A stretch of DNA of 64,000 bases. Origin: Drosophila persimilis (lineage: Eukaryota > Arthropoda > Insecta > Diptera > Drosophilidae). The position numbers were made by a program, and so were the translations under genes. Of the stretch, positions 13,391 through 25,835 are shown piece after piece. The stretch's first letter is position 1. Each line of letters begins with the position of its first letter. The notes below the pieces were generated by a model. It searched no databases. It was not told where the DNA came from and saw nothing but the letters and a program-made list of their open reading frames with translations. The stretch lies in the NCBI RefSeq assembly GCF_003286085.1, contig NW_020825331.1:558001-622000 (forward strand), read 5' to 3'.

Positions 13391-14300
13391 TAACTCACCC
13401 GCTGGCTTCCGCTGTGTGTGCACCGGAGTGCACGTGTCAAGGGATCGACAGCTGCTGGTGTGATGATGAACAGTTGGAACGATTGGATTGATCGATTATA
13501 ACTATCTTTGACACAGAACTCTTTCTCTTTCTCTGCAAGATCTCTCTCTCTCTCTCTCTCTCTTCACTGTACTCAACTTTCGATCTTTCCTTTGGGCGCC
13601 GCTCAGAGAGCCGCTCTGAAGCTGGAGCACACTCAAAACAAAAAAAAGAAAACCATCCACATAAACGATTGGCCTGGCATATTTCGGGCGATCGATCACA
13701 CAAATCCAAAACGAACCGATCGCTCACAGGATCGATCTCCTCAATCACTTGCGATACACTTCGATAACGTTCGATAGCTGCAACGGGAGGGCGCGCGGAG
13801 CGGAGAACGCAGCGAAGGAACACCGAAGGGTCTCGCACTCACGTAGTGGCTACGCAAACGGAACGGAGCGCAAACGGAACGGAAGCACACGGCCGGCGAG
13901 TTAGTGGTCAGAATGCAGAGTGACACATTGGGGGTACCTGCACAGCATCCAGAGCCCCACAGAAGCTGTCTTCGGTTCGCTGCTGCTGCCTGCTGCCTGC
14001 TGCCTGCCGCTGCTGCTGCGGATGGATGGATGGATGGGAATGCAGTTCGTGTGCCGCACACGAGTGCCGCCGAATGGCACGCACAACAACAGCTTTTGAG
14101 CGCACCCGATTTGCAGATTGCAATTGGTAAAGGGCAAGCAGTGCCGAACCTCGACCTCGACCAGAACCCGAACCTCGACACGAAGCCCGATACGAGTTCG
14201 TTCTGAACGAGCTATAGGATGCGTTGTTGGTGCGTGGGTCGTCTCCGAGTCTCCGAGTCTCCGAGTCTGCTGTCGTGCCGTGCGTGTGACGCTTTGAACC
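13391..14300 (-). promoter_or_regulatory. CpG-rich, promoter-like block with a minus-strand splice donor
   Basis: This block is richer in CpG than its surroundings, especially 13,780-14,240. It carries CGATA and ATCGAT motifs near 13,488, 13,690, 13,731, 13,761 and 13,770, and a CT/GA tract at 13,541-13,563. These are typical of fly promoters bound by BEAF-32, DREF or GAGA factor. On the minus strand a strong donor (CGG, then GTGAGTT) is centred at 13,398/13,399. A 5'-untranslated first exon of a leftward gene ending there would fit. No Met-initiated frame crosses the donor, and no acceptor can be assigned, so gene identity is unknown. Motifs are seen; the exon is inference. Confidence 0.3.
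13541..13563. repeat. (CT)n tract
   Basis: A perfect CT/GA dinucleotide run inside the promoter-like block. It is a possible GAGA-factor target. Confidence 0.8.
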
Positions 14301-15132
14301 GGTTAACGGCACAATTGCAAATGATAACACGCACACGAAAATGCTCGGGCTGAAAATTTTCGAAATTTTCACACAAAAAAACTTTTCAAATTTCAAAGAA
14401 GGCAGGCAGGCAGGCAGCAGCAGCAACAACGCCACGTCGGCGTTTCCTATCTCTCTGCATGTGTTTGTGTGTGTGTATGTGTGTGGGTGGTATGATGATA
14501 CATATGTGTGGCGGCTCACACACATATGGCACAGAGGGCCTTAAATAACTCAAACGGAAATTGAGTTTCAGCTCAAAAACGACGACGACGACGACGACGA
14601 CGCAGCGGCCGAGGTCTCAGATCTCAGGCTCATTGTCGAGGGGCCTGTGTTTACCGTAACATTTTATGCAACAATTAAAAGAGCACAAAACAGTGGCGCA
14701 AGATGGGGTTCAAGTTGGAGTAGTAGTGGTAGTACCCCAACCCACAGTGCCTCCAAAGGGCGGCCCTTTGGTCAGTTGTTCTTCGGGCCTTGGAGAAGCG
14801 CGCCAAAAATTTTGGAAATGAATAAATTTTGATAATAAATGAGCAACCCCAGGGTCAGTCCGCCCCCCAATGGACCAACGAGTGACCAACCCCCTGCTCG
14901 CTGGCTGTCTCACTCTCTCTCTCTCTCTCTCTCTCACTCCCTCTCTCTCTTTCTGTGTCTCTGTCCCTCACCCCCTTTTTGGAAACTCGAAAATTTTCAC
15001 TCATTTGAAAATCAGGTTTTATTTCTACACAAAATACATAAATTTTGCATCATTATCTGAACGGGTTAAACGAGTATGGGTGTGTGAGTGTGTTTTTGAC
15101 TAGAAAGCAACCCTATAGAGAGAGTGTGTAGA

Positions 15133-15180
15133 GGGGATGGGGGTGGGGGTGGGGTTGGGGGGGTGGGGGGGTGAGGTGAG
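15133..15180. repeat. G-rich tract (GGGGGT-like)
   Basis: Runs of four to seven G separated by single T or A, on the plus strand. At least four G-runs of three or more lie within 48 bp, so it could form a G-quadruplex. A C-rich counterpart lies at 17,185-17,225. Confidence 0.7.
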
Positions 15181-16952
15181 AGCGTGTAGTGTGCGGTAGG
15201 GGGTGGGGAAGGAAGTTTGCGGTATGCGCTTTGGGGATGGAGGTGGCGGGTGGGGGTCGGGGTCGGGGTCGGTGGGATAGACAAATGAAGCGAGATGGCT
15301 ATATTTTGTGCGGGCTTTCTGCTCTCCATAGGATGGCTCTATATACACACAGATACACACATGTGTGTGTATGTGTGTGTGTGCCACATGAGCGAAATGC
15401 TCATTATCATAAACTCCAACAACAATCAGATGGGTTGGCAGTGGCAGTGGCAGTGGCAGAAGCAACGGCAACATCCACCCAGGCGCAAATGTTTTTTGAG
15501 CAGTAAAATGCAACATTTTACATAATATACCCCCAAACGGGCATATATAGTAGTTTCAGGAGATTTACACAGAACGCTGAACATACACGGATATATGCAC
15601 ATATAATATATGGTTAGAGCGCTCAGAATTATATATACAGGCGATACTCAAAAGAGAGTCCCACACGGCGGCCGCTGGAGAGCAACAGAGACGGAGTGGG
15701 CCACAGAGACTGAGTGCCGCCAGAGCGAGCCGGAAAGAGTTGAGTAGTTTCTCTCATTCTCATTCTCAGTCTCAGCTACACATTTACATATATACATATA
15801 CATATGTATATAGCATACGTATATATATATATGTGTGTATCAAATGAATTTTAAACTATTTTCCGCCAAAGGGGCGGCAGAGCGAGAGAACTATCGTCAT
15901 TTGCCATTAGTTTGTTGCTGACTTCGAATCGGATTCGGATTCGGATTCGCATTCGTATGCTCCTTCCTGCTGACACTCGTCTGATGCTTTCTTCTTTCTT
16001 TTTTTTTGTTTTGTTTTGTTTTTATTTTTTTTTTTTATTCCAGATGGGGGGTGCTGCAGGTGTGTGCGAGTGTGTGTGACGGGCGAGCGGGACTGTACTT
16101 AGACAAGTTTCTATTTAAATTTAAATTGATTGTAATTGTTTTTGTTGTTGTTGTTGTTGTTTTCTGTGCTGCATATTTATTTTAAATAAGATAATGCACA
16201 GTGGTTGCAGATGATTTTGGGATAGCTCTAGTAAAAATTTTGAAATATTTCTAGAAAATATCTAAAGAATTTCCCATTAACAAAACCAAATTTTTCAGCT
16301 CTTCAATTAATCTTAGTATATTTTTATTTTGTCAATCAACATTCCAAGATAATTACAGACGCTTTTAGTATGCTGGAACCCTCATGACATCAGATCTTTT
16401 TGGTCTTCGCAGAGTGTTTGGAAGTCCTGCCTTGGCCTACTTTTTGAGCATAATTTCAATCCAAAAATAGTCCATCTAAGAAGAGATTTGGCCTCTTATG
16501 GGCTTCGAGCTTATCCATCGAAGGCTCCACAGCTCTAAGCGGACTGCCCTTCCGCTCTAATGTGATCTTGCCACACTGTGCCTCAGTGGCTGTCTTCACA
16601 TGTGCCGTGCCGTGCAGTGCTCCAATGGCGTGGGCCCAGGACATCATCAGGATTATCCTTACAGCGGGCCGCCACGGGCTGGCATCTGAGCGTTGTCGAT
16701 GCGACCTTTTCAACTTGTCTGCACTCTGGTGGGGGTGGTGGTGAGGGGCGGGAGGCGTGTCGTGGCGTGGCACACGGCTGGGGCAGAGGCAGAGGCAGAG
16801 TCAGAGGCAGGTTGGCATATGTGTGACGGACATTTCTAATTTGCAAATGTTTCTCCATGTGTACGCGTATCGGTGACCGTGCGTGTGCGTGTGCGTTTGC
16901 GTGTGTGTACGTGTGCTTGTGTGTGTAATTCCTTGCAAACAAAACAAACTCC

Positions 16953-16977
16953 GATGGCGATGGCGATGGCGATGGCA
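16953..16977. repeat. (GATGGC)4 hexamer repeat
   Basis: Four tandem GATGGC units. The reverse complement GCCATC contains the GCCAT core bound by Pho/YY1-type zinc fingers, so this is four phased copies at 6-bp spacing. GT-rich and ACGCGT-like simple sequence lies just upstream. Confidence 0.75.
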
Positions 16978-17577
16978 ACTCTGTTAATGATTAGAAAAAC
17001 CTTTGCAACACTCGCCACCACCCACGCCCACTCACCCAATCGCACACTCCCACAACCATTCCATCCAGCACCCCTCGCCCCCCCCCCTCGGACCGTTGTT
17101 GTTTTTGCTGTATCTACTTCCTGGCAATTAATGTGTGCAACATACGCGTTTTAATTTAACGCAACGCGAGACCCGTAGTCCCTCCCCCCTCCCCCCAACC
17201 CCCAACACCCAACCCCCAGCCCCCTGTCCATGTGTGCATTACCACTTTTAGCAGGGAAAAACTTTTGTTGCTTTTTTGCAGTAATTTTAAATGGTTTTCC
17301 ACACACACACACACACACAGGAGGACACAGAGGCAGAAGCCAGTGCCGCAGCCGTAGTCGTAGCCTGAGTCAGAGCCGGAGCCGGAGCCGGAGCCGGAGT
17401 AAAGGACGCGCCTCGCCGCGCCGTTTTGAAAACTAAACCAACCAGTTTGGCAAGTTCGAAAAGGATTCAGTTGAGATGGGATGGTCTGGCCAAGGGGAAT
17501 GGATGCGGATGTGCAGGGGAGGGGAGGGCGACGTGTAGTCATTGTGCGTGCGAGAATATGCGTGGCAAGGCATGGGA

Positions 17578-17580
<3 letters not shown>

Positions 17581-17608
<28 letters not shown>
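17581..17608. repeat. (CTGG)7 tetranucleotide repeat
   Basis: A perfect CTGG run. It reads as repeating Trp-Leu-Ala-Gly in all frames and produces spurious open frames on both strands. Confidence 0.9.
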
Positions 17609-18886
17609 ATGGCGTGGCACGCACTCTGCTTGCTGCACGGAAAAGTTGAATCCCGCACTCAACCTGAGCCCCGTGCCCCGTGCACGCCGCCCCGTCCCCC
17701 AGCCACGGTTAATGATGGAGCTACGAAACCGTACCAACAACGAAACCGACCCAGCCACGGCACCGACTCGTCCTGGGGCCGCTTATGCAAATGCAAATGC
17801 AGCGCGGATTTGCATGAACATTTTGCTAAACAAAAGTAAACCAATGCACATGCAATCCGAGGAGCCAAACGACCAGCGGACCAGGTGGAGCACGGAGCAC
17901 GGCATCGGCATGGCCCGGCCATTTTGCATGATATAAAGAGAGAGAAAGAGAGTGTCGAACAGGTGGAGGCGCTGAGCCAGAAATGGGTGGGGCAAATACT
18001 AGTACTCGTACTCGTCCGCGTATCCGGGGGAAACATCCTCGATCCCCGTTGCCAAGTGCGTAATACAGCGAGGCAATCCAATCATGATTAAGCAAATGCA
18101 ACACTTTTCTTTGCCTTTCCTGGGGGGAGGCTTCTCTAAGGATACAAATGGGATTTTCTGGATTGGCTGATCTGAGAGGAGTATCCATTCTTATGGGCAC
18201 CAAACTCTTATTCAATTTGGGACTTCCTTTGTTAAACCTGAAACACCAGTCCCATTTTCAGTCCTATCAGAGATGAGAAAAAGATTTCTCTGTTACAATT
18301 GAACTTCTGGAAGCCCCAGAAAAATCCAGAGAAGCCTTACCGCAAATAATAATAGGGAAATAGGAACTCTTTTCAGAACCTAATGAAACCACACATACCC
18401 TGGTCTTATTTAATAATAATAATAATAGTAATGATCATTTCTGATATACTTTTCATCTGATCAAAACAAATAAACATTTATTTAAATGTTGTTCAACTAA
18501 ACCTTCCATACCTTTGGACTTATTTTCTGTCAATTAAGAACTAGAATTCTGAAGCGATGAGCTGACAAACACAATCAAAATCTATTTGTCATGTGCAGAT
18601 TTTATTTATCCAGCTTTCGCATTAATTTAATGCACTTTCGAGGGGAGCAGGACTGAAGCTTCTCTCCTGCTTACCGCAGAACCCTAATCCCAGACACATT
18701 TGAAGCACCCTTTCCCCCCCACCCTTGGCACCCTTTCGCCCACCCCACCCCTCCTCTGCATCCATTCGATTCTATGTGGACCTCCCACGCGCTTCACTCT
18801 TGCGGCTTGTTTACATTCTGTGTGCCACGTGCCACGACAGAAGGCAATAAAAACAAAAGAAAGAATCACAGCCTGCCCCCAGTAAA

Positions 18887-18907
18887 CCCCCCCCCCCCCC
18901 CCCCCCC
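18887..18907. repeat. Poly-C run of 21
   Basis: Twenty-one consecutive C in this assembly. The length of such a run is often wrong in assemblies and often polymorphic. Confidence 0.9.
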
Positions 18908-20865
18908 TCACCACCTCCTTGGGCTGCCCCGATGGCCTTGCCGTGCCCAGTTGCAATTTTGAGTATTTTTTTGGGCTCAATTTGCATTTGGTCCAGGGTT
19001 GCCAGCGTCTGTGGATGTTCTAGGCAAAAACCTAACGCTTCTTGAAGATTTCTTTATGGTTTTTATGGTTTTTGCATGCAAAATATTATACCAAATAAAT
19101 TAAATAAATAAACCCTGTAAGTGCTGGCCACCTGGCAACCCTGTTCTAGCTGCTGTTTGAGCCACAATCGCACTGTGCTCCGAGCGGGCTCCCAATTTAG
19201 TTGCACTCACAGTGCCGCCTCACTCGTTTCGGCTCTCACTCGAACGAGCGAGGGGGTCGGGTCTCTCTTATTTCATCTGGCGTTTCCCACCCCCTCTCTC
19301 TGTGTGTGTGTGTGTGTTGCAAGTGCAGCAGCAGCAGGCGGAGCCGTCTCTTTTCTAGTTTATTTCTGTGCCCGGATTTTCATCTTTTTTCATTCGTTTT
19401 TCCTTTTGTTTTCGTGTTGTTTTTGTTGCAATGAGAAAAATGCGCAGCCATCCGATCCGCTGATTGGAAGAGGACCGACCGTCGACTCGACTCGACTCGA
19501 TGCCTTAATAGTTTCCCAGGGTGACTCGGCCGCCCCCCTCTGGCGGGGGCACCCCTTTTTGGGGGCTGCCGACTCCACTCGACCTCCTCATCATGCTGCA
19601 CTTTGCGGCCGTGTGCCACTGGCTGGCGGCTGGCGGCTGGCGGCTGGTGGCGCCTCAATCCCGACCTGCCTGGGTATACTTGTGGGTGACAATTTCGTTT
19701 TACTTTCTTGCTCTTCTGCTCATTTTGTGCAGGAAAATGAGGCGGGTGGCCATTTCAGCTACCAGAGGCATTTTGAACAGTAGGGCAAAGCGAAGGGGTT
19801 TGATCTTAAAACAGGCCCTTCAAAAATTATAAAAATGTATTTTCGGTGCAAAACAATTTTTTAATCTGATTGAAACTTAAAAAAATAAATACGCACCGAG
19901 GATCACTTTGAAAAATACGAAAAAACAGCTATGTCGTTTCTAGTATTTTGTGCATGACTGTATGTACATGTAGGGTAGTGTATTAATTGTAGTGATTGTA
20001 TATTAGTCCAGTTTTAATAGTCATTTTTTTCAATTTAAAAGAAAGAAAATATTGCTTTTTATTCTTGAAAATTTATCCAAGGTGCTGCAGAAATATCTAT
20101 ACTCTAAAATTGCTTTAAACGTAGATTTGCATAATAATGCGGAAGAAATATTCAACAAACCTCTAGAATTGTCATTCGGTGGCCTCATCAGTGCTGCAGT
20201 TGCCACCGGATGGCCTTTATCTCCGATTAGCCCCATTGGCCTTCATTCAAGGAAGAGTGTCCGATAGTCGTGGCCACTTTTGTGCACTGCTTCTTCCGCC
20301 ATTTTGGTGTACGTTGAATGGTGCTCCACTAACCTCCAGAGGGGCACTCCCACACACCCCACACACCCCACACACACACACAGCACTCGGTGCACAGTGC
20401 ATTTGGCACCCCGGGATTTTGTCATTCATCCAATACATTTTGCCTTCGCATTCGCTTTTCGCTTTTCTTGTTTTTCTTGTTTTTCTAGTTTTTGTTTCAT
20501 TTTTGCGTATTCCCATTTTTGGTAGGGAACATGCGCAGAATTTTTTCATACCCCTTGCAGCCCCCCGACCTTCCTTCCTCCTGAATAAAATTGGAAAAGT
20601 GCAGAAAACAGCAGCCTCCTCTGGTGCCGCCTCCTCATAGCCTCCTGTTGCTGCTGCGGCTGATGATGCCCCATTCCCATAGAGACGGCGATGGGGCAAA
20701 AAATGGCAAAACGAATGCCAGACAAGGTACGGGGGGTACGGGTGGTGCGGGCATAGCGGCGGGTGCTATGGGTGGGACGGTGGGCGGTGGGCGGTGGGGT
20801 TTCACGAGTAGAAGAAAAACAAAAATAAATGCAATGCAAGCAAAATGTTCCCCCATTCTCTCGTA

Positions 20866-20871
<6 letters not shown>

Positions 20872-20899
<28 letters not shown>
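20872..20899. repeat. (TG)14 microsatellite
   Basis: A perfect TG run between AT-rich flanks. No gene. Confidence 0.9.
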
Positions 20900-20902
<3 letters not shown>

Positions 20903-23809
20903 TTATTTGTGAAAAATAGAAAAACGAAAGTTTTCGTGATTCTCATTTGCTGTTGGCCTCTGCTCTAAGTGGCGCCCCTAGCGGGTGGTTCGGGTTCGGG
21001 TTGGCGGTGCGGCAGTGGTTCGGCCTCAGCGTAGCTGTGGTTGGCTGTCTCGACTCTTCTTCCCCCCGCCAACGCCCCCGCCCCCGCCCCCTCTTCTGGG
21101 GGCATCCTCCGTCGCAGCAACAGCACCATCTCGGAGACACATAAAAAACAGAATCAGAAAGAAGAACATACACATATATATAGCATGTATATGGATTTAC
21201 ATACATACATCTATATGGATGGTTGGAAATTAGGGGACTGCCACTGGGGGTTAGGTGTTCCTTGTGGCAGGCGTGGCAGAGTGCTCTGTTAGGGGTAGGG
21301 TTGCGGGCCACGGGCTGGTGGCGCGGGGTATGCCATCACTATTAGTATAGCATTAATTAGTTATGGCAGACGATTTTGAGGTTGCGTTTCTGCTGAAAGC
21401 TTTTTACTGTTTGGGGACGGAAGAGCTGGGGGAAGGGCTTAGCCAAGGGGGTGGGGTGGTGTGTGTGCTTACCAAAAACAAACAAAGCAAATGGCAAAAC
21501 CATAAAGAAAATCCAACGAAAGTTACATTTTTTATTATCAGCAAAGAGAGAAAATGGCAAGAAAAATCCACTGCCATTCGTATGCTTTTTGTGTGTGGAC
21601 TTGGGGCTAATTCAGATAATTATTTCTTTGCTGGGCAAATATGCTTTGGCGGCTCCTTCTATTGGGAGCCGCCATGAAGGTTTCACACTACCCAAAGGAA
21701 AGGTCACAATCATATACCGTCGTTGAAACAATTTTGGGCATATTTATTGGTATTTTATATTTTGAATCCAACATATTTTATACAGGATTTACTTAAACGA
21801 AAAATATTTTAATTTTATAAATACAAAAATATAAACATTTGCCTAGTTGCTATTGATTTCTTTTATTCGAAATTTAAATGGGAATATTTTTTGACTAATT
21901 TATTTTTTATTTTTCAATCCCAATCTTAAGTATTTCTTGTAAATCATAAAACACTGCTAATCGGTTCTGATCATTGTAATATATGTGTGGTATCCTTGAA
22001 CCCCCTTGAGCGCCCCTTTTGCTATAAAATTGTAATTTTTTGCTAGATATTTTAATTAAATATTTATTTGAATGTTTTCCAACTAAACAAACAGGAAATT
22101 TGCTTCTATCTTTCCTCCGATCTAGCCCTCTCTCTCTCTCTCTCTCTGTTGCTGTCTTTCTCACACTTGAGTGACTTTCAATTAGTTGTGCCGCAACTAA
22201 GGAGGCAGCTACCCCTTCCCTTTGCCCCCTCCCCTTAGAAAACCCTCTCATCTGCCTAGCCCCTTAATTTCTGCACTTTATTTGCTCGTTTATTTATTTA
22301 AAAAGCAATAAATTCAGGGCAAGTTTTATGCGCAAATATCTGAAAATTAAATGAGGATTTTCAGAGGGTTGGTCAAACGTACTACCCCTCACTGCCACTC
22401 CCACTCCCACAGGGCGAAAGAAAAGGAGAAGGAGTAGGAGAAGGATGAAGAGGTTGGCTGGAAGTCAATGGTGGGTCCAGGTCCAGCTCCAGGTCCAGCT
22501 CCAGGTCCAGTCCCGTCCAGAGACGACGATGAAAAGTAGATCTCAAAAATGAAAGTTCTGAGAAGTGAGTGAGCGAGAGCTGATGGCTCAAAAGCTTTCC
22601 AACCCTTTCACAAAACCGCCGCAAAGGGGATGGAGAGGAGTGGAGTGGGTAGGGTTCTGTGTCCATCTGACTTATTCCACTGACCATTCGTTCATTATCA
22701 ACACCAAAAACTAAACAAAATTATTCGCCTTTGCCGGAAGTTGGCAATAAATTAGTTGGGTGTTCAACCACCCAAAAGACCCCCAACCCCACCCCGCCCC
22801 ACCCCACACACACACCACCCCCACCACATGCCACTCTTGGAGTCTCCGCAGACTGTGTGCCACCCAGACCTTGTCCAGACAAGCCGCCATAAAGCATTCA
22901 TAAATCCCAAAGTAAACTAGAGTGAACCACCCAAAAGCTCACGAATACTCGGACACAGCGATACACTTAGAAGCACACACACACACACGCCGATACAGAC
23001 ACAGATACTCTCACACATACACATGTAGCCAGTCAGCCGGGCAGACTCTTGTGTAACATGCGGTGGCCTTTATCCATTCATCCGTTCATTCATTTAACCT
23101 CCTCCTGTTGACCATGCCTCTGCCCCTCTCGCTCACTCTTTCTGCCTCTATGGGTGTTACCCTCCCCCTGGCCGCCCAGCCCCAGCCCGAGCCCCAGCCC
23201 CACTTTCTGCCCCCACCATCTGGGCCACATAGTTTCACTTTTGTTTTCGTTTCAACTCTTTTGGGGTCTGCTCTCTGTTCTGGCCTTCTCTGGGGTGTCT
23301 GTGTGTCTGAGTCTGGGCCCTGGGCCCAGGTCCCAGGCACCCCATCATGAGCTGCAGCAAAAACCCATTGCCTGGGTCCTTTGTCCACTTCGTTAGTTGT
23401 ATTAGAGAATTTGCGTATTTGCGGGTCATTTGGAGATCCTTCAGTTCAAGGGAGACGGCAAAACAGAGGCCAGAAAAGGCATTCATCAGAATGGGAATGA
23501 AGACTTTTATTTAATGAGTTTACCTGTTCGAGGCTGTCTCCTTCTCGCACGCAGTGGAAGCTCTTCTCAGTGGGGAAAGTCGGCTATAAAGCAAGATATA
23601 GGAGTAATAGGGCCAATAGATAATACGACTAGGCAGAAAAAAACTCACTTGACTATTGCGTATGCCTTTCCATATCTAATGCATGGGTGCGATGAACTCT
23701 TCCTGTGGTCAATCATAGTTAATGGGCGGCTCACCAGCAAAATGTATCATCCATCATGTGGTGTCAGGTGTCATCTATCAGGTTTCTTCGTGATTTAGTG
23801 AGTATTCTA

Positions 23810-24320
23810 TTCGATATGTCTGCTGTCTGTATCGATACAAGCCAACAGCAATGGAGCGTAGTTTTAAGCTCGAATTTATGCATCACAATCACTAGTCCAT
23901 CACTCTCACACAGAGGGGATCTCTCGTCCCTGGCGGTGGAGGCTAAACAAGTTCTGAGCCCACAATTGAGCAAAGCTGGTGCCATCTCTCTTAACTGAAT
24001 CGTCCATACAGCCATCCAGAACCGGAATGCCACGGCTTTGCAACTCCTCTATCCTGTGGAGTTGTGGCGGTACCTACAGTTGTTTTATGTTCCTTTATTA
24101 TATTGACTTTTGTTCTTCTACTTTCCCTAATGATCAAGCAGTCCATTCCTTCTTTGGAAAGCAAAAAAACCCACCAAAATATAGCTTATATCATTTTGAA
24201 TGCGATCATTTAATCATCCTCAGTGTGGCAACTCGGAAACTATCGATATACAGATGTGAATTGCTTCTATCCGCTATCGATCTTCTTTCCGCTATCGATC
24301 TCACTTGCGCCATCTATGGC
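23810..24320. promoter_or_regulatory. DRE/BEAF-type motif cluster ending in a CTCF-like site
   Basis: Two perfect DRE palindromes (TATCGATA) lie at 23,830-23,837 and 24,241-24,248. Two more TATCGAT motifs lie at 24,275-24,281 and 24,293-24,299 and belong to an 18-bp tandem duplication (CCGCTATCGATCT units). Eight bases further on, GCGCCATCTATGG at 24,307-24,319 matches the fly CTCF core on the minus strand (AGATGGCGC). DREF and BEAF-32 compete for such CGATA motifs at fly domain borders and housekeeping promoters, and CTCF is a known neighbour. Motifs are seen; border or promoter activity is inferred. No coding exon follows in a supported frame. Confidence 0.4.
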
Positions 24321-25626
24321 TCAAGTGGTGGTAGCGCATTCAATTGGGAGCCGAGAAGTATGCCACAGTTGGGTGCGCCGCAGAGAGCCCTCCCTTAGGC
24401 AACAGCGACTGCTAAGAACTGAAAACTATCTTCAGAAGGATGGGCTGCTGTAACAAGAAACAGCACAAACCAAAGAATATTTATACAGTGCAAAAGGATA
24501 TTACTTTCAGGGATTAGCCCTAAGAGGAGTTGCAGCAACAAACAAACACATGGAACACACGCGAGGGACTTATCCGGGGCACGTTCGCCCCAGCTTCGTG
24601 TGTGGGTGCCACAGGATATGCGCCAGTTGTTGAGGATCGGCTCGGAATGGGATGGGGCAAGACCCCTCATAAAAACGGGGACAAAGGAGTAAGCCGATGC
24701 CAAAGATGCGTTAATTGGAATTGAAACGTTAGGCGGCCCCGACCCTGGCCCTCAAAACGCGTGCCATTTCCTGTACGAAGGATACGTGCTACGCGCTACG
24801 CGCCTACGTTATGGCTCATCGCCCGGCAGAGCCTGGGATCATGATCCTATTGCACGCTCGTCCAGCCGGAACTGTAAACAATAAATATGGCCCGGCTCCC
24901 TATGCACACACTATATGCTCGGTCCACCCTACACTAATCCGGCAGTAACATTTCAGTTCTGTTCAGGCTGTTGTATTGATCGTTTGTTAATTGATTTATT
25001 ATACGCCTGCGCCATCAACACGATCTTCATGATCTTCCTCGATCATGATGATGATGGGGAGGTTGAGGATCTTGCTGCTCTTGGCCCGTGTTGGCCTGGG
25101 CTCCTTGAATGGCTTTATTAGTGTTATTAAATTTCATCCGCTATCGGCTCCCTCGGGGGTTGTTAGCCCAGCCAACAGTTCGGACAGTTGTTACAAAATT
25201 GTTTTCTGTTTCCCATTCTTTTCGGGAAAATACTTGGAATTGAAGACGGGACAATGGGTTCTCATAAAAAATAGAGTGAAGAATGGCTGTTGCCGGGAAG
25301 ACTGCTGGCCCTGAGCAGGATATGGCCCGACACATTTTGGCCCTATTTGATTGACTCCCATACCGCTACCGCTGCCGGTCTTGTGCTCAAGCAAATTTTT
25401 AATTAATTTCACGTCTGGCGAAACTATTGCATTAATCAGATGGATAAACTTTCCTGGCTGTAGCGAAAGTTTACAGTTTGAGGCGGGAAAAACCTCGGGA
25501 AAAGCCAAAACCAGCAAACCGAACCAACAACACATCAAAGTCGCTGGCAATGACGTTTATAATTTGTCAAAAGTGACAGCACGAGGCGTCCTCATCTGAG
25601 GTGGTCCTGTCACTCAGCTCCAGACG

Positions 25627-25629
<3 letters not shown>

Positions 25630-25662
<33 letters not shown>
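25630..25662. repeat. (CA)16 microsatellite
   Basis: A perfect CA run, followed within 30 bp by CTCACT hexamers. Confidence 0.9.
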
Positions 25663-25664
<2 letters not shown>

Positions 25665-25794
25665 CACACTGTCACCCTGTGTCCCTCTCTCACTCTCACT
25701 CTCACTCTCTTCATGCTGCTCTCCTATATCGAAATATCTCTCCACATCTGCTTATCTTTCCCTTGCCATAAGCTAAACTATGCTTGTTAAATGT

Positions 25795-25835
25795 ACCTCG
25801 GGTACTCGCTGAGTAGAAGGGTATGTTCTATCTAT
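25795..25835 (+). mobile_element. Short DINE-1/INE-1-like terminal fragment
   Basis: A CGGGTACTCGCTGAGTAG...GGGTAT pattern resembles the conserved subterminal block of Drosophila DINE-1/INE-1 (Helentron-like) elements, in which a GTACTC/GAGTA hairpin is followed by GGGTAT. Only this short block is recognisable, so the call is tentative. Confidence 0.3.

Larger units (their letters stand above)
14301..23809. other. Non-coding desert, second part
   Basis: No supported exon. It contains many simple tracts: (GAC)7 at 14581-14601, (CT)n at 14912-14935, G-rich DNA at 15133-15180, (CA)n at 17301-17319, GAGCCG repeats at 17373-17399, (CTGG)7 at 17581-17608, C21 at 18887-18907, (TG)14 at 20872-20899 and (CT)n at 22129-22147. 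One perfect Kruppel-type site (AACGGGTTAA) lies at 15060-15069. The many overlapping frames at 20.2-21.3 kb and 17.1-18.2 kb are chance frames in CA-, GC- or CT-rich DNA. Confidence 0.65.

Noticed and set aside
13908..14525. 205-codon minus-strand frame in the CpG-rich block
   Set aside because: It runs through CAG and GT repeats, overlaps other frames and has no domain. The block is better seen as promoter or untranslated DNA.
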